Source of the DNA: Paralvinella palmiformis
Taxonomy: Eukaryota; Annelida; Polychaeta; Terebellida; Alvinellidae
Assembly: GCA_025642065.1 (NCBI GenBank)
Contig: JAODUP010000095.1
Location: 267,001 to 331,000, forward strand
Direction of reading: 5' to 3'
DNA: 64,000 bases
Made by a program: the position numbers and the translations under genes. The notes beneath the pieces are model-generated. The model was not told where the DNA came from, ran no database searches, and worked only from the letters and a program-made list of their open reading frames with translations. Positions 56,402 to 64,000 of the stretch are shown here, piece after piece; position 1 is the stretch's first letter; each line of letters begins with the position of its first letter.

Positions 56402-58524
56402 TTCATATATCTATAAATAGATGTCTATATAATTTATATTTAATTTAATTTTTACAACAACATAAAATTTTACTAGATAATTTAGAAATAACAGTGCAAT
56501 ATTTTGATGCCCCATGTTTGCTAAACAGGCAGGTATTCTTAAAACCATACATACCGGTTGCAAAACGGGACAGTCCCATTTTGAAACAGCCCTGGTTGTG
56601 AAGATGGTGCATACCATTATTATTCTGAGTATTGTTATCAAATTTAAATTATATCTAAGAATTAGATACACTTTGATTTATTCCCTAGAAACCAGTTCAG
56701 TTTCATGCACTCTATGAATGACATTCCATTCCGATACCAATGTGGAAATAACTCCATGAGTCCATCTTTTACTACAGAAAACAGATTTTGTGTGAATTTG
56801 TTAAAATTACTATACCATCTTAAAACAATTGCTACGAAATATGCAGTATCTTGCCAGTTTTTATGAATTCACTCACTTTCGGTGAATTCATCTTGATTTT
56901 AATCAATTGTTTCAGGATGTTTTATCACTTTCTAGATTAACAACAACAAAAAACAGTATAGTGTATATCACTGGATCCTGTCAATAAATCCAATTTTTCA
57001 TTTTCCTTGGGGAATTTGGAACATTGCATTGCTGACTTTTGGCTGTGGATAACACAAAACCTTTATCAAATTAAGCAATAATAAAAAATCAGCATTACAC
57101 ATTAATAATTCTTTCATTACCCCAAAGGCTATAATTTTTTTAATTCTTGTTTTATGGAAAATTTAAGTCTGGATAAAACAAAATCACTGAAAACATAGGG
57201 TCGGCCAAAAATAAATTACACAAAGTTTTAGTTTCGGAAAGATTTGGTACCTAACCTTTTACAAATGCCCCATGACTCCTATTCTGAATTACTGGTTTTA
57301 TTTTTACATTGATATTCAAATTCAGCTTGAAAATGATATCCACTGGCGTGTATTCCTTGACGATCATCTGGCCTACGACAATGTTTTCTATAACATATTC
57401 TTCCTTTAGTTGGGATTTCAAAATCTCTCCAATAGTTTAGCTTTTTTGAGCCTTTATAATTTTCATTTGATCGTGAATAATCATTATTTCTACAGTAAAT
57501 TGGTATTCAAGTCCAGAAATCTGTAAATTTAAACCAATTATAACTCCCCACTCATCAAGAAACATATAAATAGTTCAAACTTTATGATGATCTACTTAAA
57601 ATCACCATAAAAAGTATCACTGTGATAAGGCTACCATGCACATATTCTTTTATTGGTGCTAGCCTTATCACAGCAATAGTTTCGACAATGAAATCACAGC
57701 ATTTTTGGTTTACCTCAATGAGACACGTTTTCCTCTTTAGAAACAATCTTTGATGTCATGTGATTGTCTTGCAACTTCAGGCAGTATCTACAACAGACCT
57801 AGAAAATCTAATTCCAAAATTAAGCATTTTGACAGTCTCCTGGCATTGCTAAAATAGAAATGTACCCAATGCATCAAATAAAAATGCAAAATATATGCAA
57901 TTGCTTATCACTAGTATTTTTCATTTAATTAAGTGTTACTATGGTGTACATATGTTTCCAAACTGTAATTAAGTTGCACAAATAATGCCCTAAACCAAGA
58001 GAACATTGCCAGAAGTTATCTTCTAAGATGATAATTATTTAACAGCTGTGTAGGCGTGTAAAAAAATCAATGCATTAATTTTGCATGAACATTATCACAA
58101 CTTCTGCATTCATGTTGAATTTGGCAGTTACATTCACTTTATTCCAATATATAAAACAAGTCAGTGATATATAGATCAGTTAGATCAAGACAATGTTGTT
58201 AACAGACAGGGGATGCCCAGAGTTCAATGTCAAGATCTTGTCTCTTTTCAGCATTGTGTTAAATATGGTTTAGTAAATGCTTTGTCCAAGAAAGATAGTG
58301 ATAAAATTTAAATATATGTTCGTCACCTTTATACGTCTCCAGTTCATATTATAGTTCTTATCTCTTTTACTTCAGAATTATAATGTCACATTGTATTCTC
58401 AGCATTGATTGTGTTAAAAAATATGTAAAAACTAACCATTAAGCATGAAAATTGTGATACGTCAATAACTGGAACATAAGTAGAAGAGTGTATTCTGATA
58501 ATGGTGAATTTAAAAGTTTCTTTG
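56402..58524. other. Intergenic DNA
   Basis: AT-rich unique-looking DNA; contains the hairpin at 57611-57683. No gene seen. Confidence 0.55.
57611..57683 (+). ncRNA. Candidate small hairpin RNA (pre-miRNA-like), unproven
   Basis: gtatcactgtgataaggcta on the left pairs with tagccttatcacagcaata on the right, with an exact 14-bp core and a total stem of about 27 bp with few mismatches around a 15-nt loop. Size and shape fit a pre-miRNA. The right arm contains TATCACAG, which matches the start of the protostome miR-2 family, but the remainder differs and miR-71, its usual cluster partner, was not seen. A small inverted-repeat element is the alternative. Confidence 0.25.
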
Positions 58525-58680
58525 GTGTATCTCCATGGAGATCAGTAGCACATGGGTTCAAACCCTAGCTGAGCTATGTAAGAAAGGTGTTTCATCTTTC
58601 ACTTTGCCTCATTATCTTTGGAGATCACCTGGTCCATTTAATCTGCTGCATACATAAAAGTGTCTGTAAAATAGTAACAT
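58525..58680 (+). mobile_element. tRNA-derived SINE, family 1 copy
   Basis: B-box-like gcacatgggttcaaaccc, then gtgtttcatctttcacttt, cctcattatctttggagatc, cacctggtccatttaatctg. It agrees with the 33233 copy along the whole body. Confidence 0.75.
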
Positions 58681-58743
58681 TTTGTAAAAACTTTCTTTGT
58701 AGTAAAGCTTAATATTTAATAGTTCTAATTTATGATATTTGGG

Positions 58744-58850
58744 TGCTCTGACAGTGCAGTGTTTAGAGTAATGTGCTGCTAACCTGTAGGTTGGGTGTTT
58801 TAAACCAACTCTGCTGCCATGTATCTCATGTGTGACAATTGCTGAGGTTA
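58744..58850 (+). mobile_element. tRNA-derived SINE, family 2-like copy
   Basis: gctctgacagtgcagtgttt ... gttgggtgttttaaacc ... ctgctgccatgtatctcatg has the A-box, degenerate B-box and start of body of the second SINE family. Confidence 0.5.
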
Positions 58851-59849
58851 AACAAAATACTCATTCATTCATGATATCAGGGCTGAAAATTAGTGGTCGC
58901 CAACTCGCCTCTGGGGACTATTTGTTTGTTAAGGGCAACCATTTAATTCAAAATACTTGCCCATCAGGCGACCATACTCCAGATTCCATATATGCGTTAT
59001 GTGTAATGCGGCATGAAAATCCGAATGTGTATGTGACATTGGGTTAGCGTATGCATTGTATTCATCATTCACCTTCTGACCTATTTTTTTTGGGAAAGTC
59101 TGCCTGGACAGTGAATCAGATGGTTGAAACCGGAATTTTACGACCAGGGCCATAAAATTCAGGATTCTTGGCTATGTAGAAAGCTGGAAGACTGTGATTA
59201 TTGTATAATGACTGTGGTTTGAAGTTGGGTGTTGACTTGGATTTGAAGGAGGAATTAATTGATAGACTTTTGAAAATTTATCTGTAAACTGTATTATTAT
59301 TGTTCCTTTTTTTAATCTGACAGTCACGCATGTATATTTTCTCTATTTGAGCTAAATAAAGTTTTGTTCTTGTTGGGGTGTGGACTGTGTTAATTTGCCA
59401 CTAGTCAGTTTGGTGGTTGGTTCACAAATCCCTCCTGAAAAGACCTCATATTACTTGAAATATACCTGAGAAGTACTCCTAAATGGTTCGATCCAACATT
59501 TTCTTGGTGGGGCTTATAGCACCCCGGCAGCATTTGCCTCACTGGCCGCGCCACTCCACTTTCAGAGCCACTAACATCGGATAAGGGCCACTAACTTATT
59601 TGTCCCAATCTGTGCCACTGTGATATTAACAATAAACTTGCTTTTAGTTGATATGTTGTCCACATTCCTCTTTTACCACTAAAAAATCATTTCTTTTCTA
59701 TGATAGTCATGATATTTATTTTGGTTTATTAATTACTGGATTTCTTCATTGCTGGAGCATATTGCACTATTAATTGTTAACTGAAAGAGTGATTAGGTTT
59801 CTTTAATCTGTTCTGGTGTGTAATTGTTGTCATGAACTTTAAATTACAG
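58851..59849. other. Intergenic to intronic DNA before the nine-finger gene
   Basis: A hAT-like end (CAGGGCTGAAAATTAG) is at 58878, and a CpG-rich patch at 59500-59550 also resembles hAT ends. An acceptor (ctttaaattacag) at 59849 opens the zinc-finger exon. No other gene seen. Confidence 0.45.
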
Positions 59850-59886
59850 ACAGAGAATCAAAACTGAAGCTAATACTGTGCTGAAG

Positions 59887-61224
59887 ATGCCTCGAAGAAA
59901 AACATCAAGTATTTGTCAACAAAGTTTACTTATGAAACTAAAACAAGAAGTGGCATACGATGAAGATGATGATGACAACAGTGAAGTGATGGGTAAAAGT
60001 GACTATCAGATACCCTTACATCTAGTGAAGAAAGAAGTCACTGATTCTGAAGATGAAGAGCAATATGCTGCATATAATGACATAATGAAGAGGCCAGCAA
60101 ATGAACCACTAAATGCTTATCAGTTGTCTCTGTTCCGAGAAGTTAAGCAAGAAGACAAAGATGAAGATGGTAATCACACAACAAACAAGACACCTTGGAT
60201 GTCATCTCTTGGTTTACAGGATTCTTGTCACAATGATGATAATCAGGAGTCTGATCCTCCAGATGAAGACAGGAAAGATGATGCTGAAATGTTAGAAGTT
60301 GGTGAAGAGCAAAGTGGACATGATGTCAAAATGATTAGACAAGAAGACACTGATTTCACTTCTGAAGAAGGTTCTGACTATGATGTAAAAACTGAAGATT
60401 ATAAAGAAGACAGTACACCTGTCATATTCCTTAATTCTAAAAAGAACAGACAGTATCCTTGTACTATCTGTTCTAAGAATTTTTCTCGTCCTTGTAAGCT
60501 AAAGCAACACATGTTCCTTCACAATGGTAAGAAGCCATATTCTTGTTGCGAGTGTTCTAAGACCTTTCAGACATCCACCTGTCTGAAGAAACACATGTTC
60601 ATTCATACTGGTCTTAAGCCATATTCCTGTTCACAGTGTTCTAAAACGTTTGCACGTTCTAGTGGTGTCAAGAAACATATGGTCACTCATACTGGTCAGA
60701 AGCCTCATTCATGTCCCATATGTTCTAAAACATTTTCGCGTCCAGATAATGTCAAACAACATATGTTGACTCACACTGGTGAGAGACCACATTCTTGTCC
60801 CATATGTTCAAAAAGATTTGCATATTCTAGCTACCTGAAGGTTCATTTGTTGACTCACACAGGTGAAAAGCCATATTCTTGCTCCGAATGTTCCAAACGA
60901 TTTGCACATGCTTGTGCTGTTAAAAAACATATGCTGATTCATACAGGTGAAAGGCCATACAGATGTTCACAGTGTGGCCGAGGATTTACACACACTGACA
61001 GTTTAAAGAAGCACATGTTCACACACATTGGTGAAAAGCCATATTGTTGCACTATCTGTTCTAAGACGTTTTCCTACATAAATAATATAAAACAGCACAT
61101 GTTAGTTCATTCTGGTCAGGAGTCCTATTCGTGTTCTCTGTGTGCCAAAACATTTACTGAAGCTCTGAACCTAAAGAATCACTTATTGGTTCATACCACT
61201 GACAATCGACAGACATGTGATTAA
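59887..61224 (+). CDS. C2H2 zinc-finger protein, nine fingers, acidic N-terminus
   Basis: One coding exon of 445 residues; the acceptor at 59849 precedes the ATG at 59887 by 37 bases, so upstream exons are non-coding. Residues 1-189 are highly acidic and disordered-looking and contain four SUMO-acceptor motifs (LKQE 18-21, VKKE 47-50, VKQE 86-89, VKTE 167-170), most followed by acidic residues. Nine regular C2H2 fingers at 28-residue spacing fill 190-436, all with intact ligands; linkers are TGxKP/TGERP types, with HNGKKP after finger 1 and HSGQES after finger 8. This implies a nuclear, sequence-specific DNA-binding protein, possibly a SUMO-dependent repressor (inference). No KRAB, SCAN or BTB domain. 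Its targets are unknown. Confidence 0.92.
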   Translation: MPRRKTSSICQQSLLMKLKQEVAYDEDDDDNSEVMGKSDYQIPLHLVKKEVTDSEDEEQYAAYNDIMKRPANEPLNAYQLSLFREVKQEDKDEDGNHTTNKTPWMSSLGLQDSCHNDDNQESDPPDEDRKDDAEMLEVGEEQSGHDVKMIRQEDTDFTSEEGSDYDVKTEDYKEDSTPVIFLNSKKNRQYPCTICSKNFSRPCKLKQHMFLHNGKKPYSCCECSKTFQTSTCLKKHMFIHTGLKPYSCSQCSKTFARSSGVKKHMVTHTGQKPHSCPICSKTFSRPDNVKQHMLTHTGERPHSCPICSKRFAYSSYLKVHLLTHTGEKPYSCSECSKRFAHACAVKKHMLIHTGERPYRCSQCGRGFTHTDSLKKHMFTHIGEKPYCCTICSKTFSYINNIKQHMLVHSGQESYSCSLCAKTFTEALNLKNHLLVHTTDNRQTCD

Positions 61225-64000
61225 TCTTGTTAGATATGTTCTTCTTCAGAACTTTAACTTATCTTGCGCACGTTATTAGACATTATGAAAAGCCTTATAC
61301 AACAGATATGTTACTGAACTGAGGTTGAGTGTTGGGCTAAGTGATAACATGTGTGAAGATGGTTCACATTCTGGCATTAACTGTATTAACCTCTGGGGAG
61401 CTGAGTGTTTGTAGAATTGCAGTCTTCGGCCAAGGAAATAATATGTCTACAACATCTTAACATAGGACTGTACATCAAAGTTCTTAGAACATATCCCATC
61501 ACTGATGAATAAACACTGTGTGTGTATGTATGATAATTAAAAAGACTGAATTTCCGCATTGATAATCATTTTAACAGTTTTGTCAAATAGGACACAAAAT
61601 GTGCTGGTTCCGATTATTGAACAGCCAACTGACTCAACTGGTGTTTATCAAATTATGTATATATTGTAAAAACTTTGAGAAACATTGATTTTGTCTTCTG
61701 TGTTGTTCATATACTATTGGTATCAAGTTTAGAAGATTAATAGTACAAAGCCTGTTTAATAGTACCATTTTCTTTTGATTAAAGTCCAATTTTAATGTTA
61801 GTTGTATGTGTTTTCTACAGCATGTCATATTTGTTTTACAGATGTTTTTACTTTTGATTTAATTTTAGATTAAAATTTCACACACATCACTCAACTGGTT
61901 AATTGGGAGATGGTTTCCTGTATTATTCATATATACATATATTTACATGTACATTATTAATCAGTACATCTTGTGAAATGTGTTTTTTCTCATTTAGTAT
62001 AAATAAAATCCTACTTTTCCTAAATGTTATTTGATTCTTTCTGTATTTTGTAACTGTGTTTGCTTTCTTTGTATTTAAGTGTATTTACTAATGTGATCTT
62101 AACTTTTCTGATGATCAGGTTTTGTAAACATGTTTGTGGTATGTAAACTTTGTTAGGTAAAACTATAAAGAACTAGCTGCCAAATGGTGTTTATTTAATC
62201 TAGCAAAATAGTTACTGTGATAAAATGTGGTGAAATCCAGTCACTGTGTATGAGTTATTTCTCTATAATCTTGTGAAATAAACCTGATTAGAGTACTCAG
62301 TTGTTTCAGACAATTTATTAAATATGAAGGTGTTCAGATACCAGAGAGTTATTTGCAGGCTGCTTTATCTGGTCATTTAATTTTTTTAATGTGTCTTCCC
62401 TCGGTTATATGTACCATTTCTGACTTACATCGTGCTTAAACAAAGCTCTCACTTACTGAAAAGCACAATAGTGATGTAAATATACATTGTGAATTATATT
62501 GAATTAGTATATTATGATATACAGGAAATATAATATTAGAAGGCAGGATTAAAATTAGTATTCAAAATTTGAGACATGTAATAACAGTAAATTGAGTGAA
62601 GAAAATATTGATTCATTTCTTAAAAGTATTGTTAATGTTAGAAATAAACTTACTAATTGGCATAGCTGACAGATATTTTAATGGCATTTGTTTGGTAATA
62701 TGTTTCTCTTTTTAAAGAAAATTAAATGGCTTACCATTTACTTTTATCAAAATTAAATAATTATTTCTAATCTAATTCTATATTCTTCAAAATATTTTTG
62801 AACAGTGAGTGGTTTAAATGTCTTGTTTGGATTTTTGTGAAAATAACGGTACCCATTAGTAATGTTCTAGTCAATTAAATGGTATATAGGTTCATACTGC
62901 TGAAAATTTATAATAATGATTACCATATTCAGTAACTGAAATAAAATCTATCCTGGATAGCATTTTTAATATTATACATGTAAAAAATCTGTTCTGAGTA
63001 GTATTTATGTTATACAGATTGTTAAAAAAAATTAATAGAAACAGTTATATAGTTAGGTACATGAAGAGTTGTAGCTGGGTATATGAAACACTAAAAAATA
63101 CTTCTTAGGTTAACAGTAACTGAACTTGTACATATACCTAGCCATTTTAAGCACGCAAATAATTGGAGCCTACCCCAAGAGACCACTTCTACTGAAAAAT
63201 TATGCTTAATTGTCGTAAGGATTGTTTTTTAACACATATACTACTGTAGTTATATAAACACTAAATCAGAGTCTGTTTAATATCTTTCATTATCGCCCAA
63301 GCGTGTGTTATTCTGCCAAATAATATCATAACTCCTTGTATAGATATTGTTTATTATTTAACAACACACTTCTTTTGTCTTCCATTTTCCTTTTGCATTT
63401 CATAGTGCGATTAGCTATATCTATACAGGTACTTTCAAAAACGAGAGGTTTATGTTATTAATATTTTTATTTGTTTAAGTATTTTCTTTGTTTTTATTAA
63501 TTAGAATACCAAAAGTTCACAAACAACCATCAACTGTTAAATTGTCTCAAAAGTAAGTCCAATATTTTCATCTATGTAAATTTACACATTAAACATTTAC
63601 TCTTTCATCAAGCAATATCTGTAAATCTTGTTTATAAATAAAACTGATAGTAGCAACATTTATATGGCTAAATCTCAGCTGTCCATTCAGTATATAGAAC
63701 CACCCCCCCCCCCCTGTATCTTCCAACATGTTAAAGGTGACAAAAAGGATTATCAGGGATACGTTATTTAAAAAAGTTGTCACGTTAAAGGTCGTGGGCA
63801 TTACCGGTACATATCAAAATAGATATCACTAATATTTGACAAGGTGAAGTAATCACAATATTATGCTGTGCATAAACTTAAGTACATAACTTGAGCTCTC
63901 CAAAAGCTCTACTCCATAGCTTTTTGTTGTTGTTAGAAACATGTTTCTAACTGAGATGAATTTGTGAAAACTATCTATGGTATCACCTGAGTATGCAAAA
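61225..64000. other. 3' UTR and intergenic DNA, right edge
   Basis: The first part is 3' UTR of the nine-finger gene. The rest is AT-rich with a poly-C at 63703-63714 and no coding signal. Confidence 0.6.
61508..61513 (+). terminator. Polyadenylation signal, nine-finger gene
   Basis: AATAAA, 284 bases after the stop; further AATAAA signals at 62002 and about 62276 could give longer 3' UTRs. Confidence 0.5.

Noticed and set aside
59878..59886. GTG start three codons before the ATG of the nine-finger gene
   Set aside because: Eukaryotic initiation at the ATG at 59887 is far more likely; the upstream codons lie between the splice acceptor and the ATG.

Overview
The window is eukaryotic nuclear DNA from an animal: genes are split by GT-AG introns, there is a eukaryotic tRNA gene with an internal intron, KRAB-less C2H2 zinc-finger genes, hAT DNA transposons, non-LTR retrotransposon tails, tRNA-derived SINEs and many long (TA)n, (CA)n and (GA)n microsatellites. 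The AT-rich background, very high microsatellite load and a domain mix of ankyrin repeats with a CARD suggest a marine invertebrate, most likely a mollusc. That taxonomic guess is inference from style, not a match to a known genome.

Layout. 1-13 kb: gene-poor DNA with one intron-containing tRNA-Lys(CTT) on the minus strand (3037-3133), a tRNA-derived SINE, the 3' end of a LINE (6118-6591) and several minisatellites. 13.1-25.7 kb: a plus-strand gene for a protein of about 16 ankyrin repeats followed by a C-terminal CARD. Three exons are secure (22042-22447, 23769-25045, 25344-25645); a candidate first exon (13992-14193) joins in frame. 25.7-44.5 kb: no secure protein gene; it holds SINE copies, a decayed hAT element with matching ends (31125-32716), an unidentified 160-codon minus-strand ORF (34985-35467), a second hAT remnant, a 0.9 kb non-autonomous hAT (38552-39462) and exon-like islands at 42.6-43.3 kb. 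44.5-45.4 kb: a six-finger C2H2 gene. 48.0-50.0 kb: a longer relative of the 38.5 kb hAT that still carries a broken transposase, with a LINE fragment inserted in it. 51.9-53.1 kb: two LINE fragments lying tail to tail. 59.9-61.2 kb: a nine-finger C2H2 gene with an acidic, SUMO-motif-rich N-terminus. 61.2-64.0 kb: 3' UTR and AT-rich DNA.

The most notable object is the ankyrin-CARD gene. CARDs assemble apoptotic and innate-immune signalling complexes, and here one is tethered to a long ankyrin solenoid built as an alternating two-repeat dyad. Keeping intron 3 would replace the CARD by a short leucine-rich hydrophobic tail. No operon-like or obviously cooperating gene set is visible; the two zinc-finger genes are plausible members of one locally expanded family.
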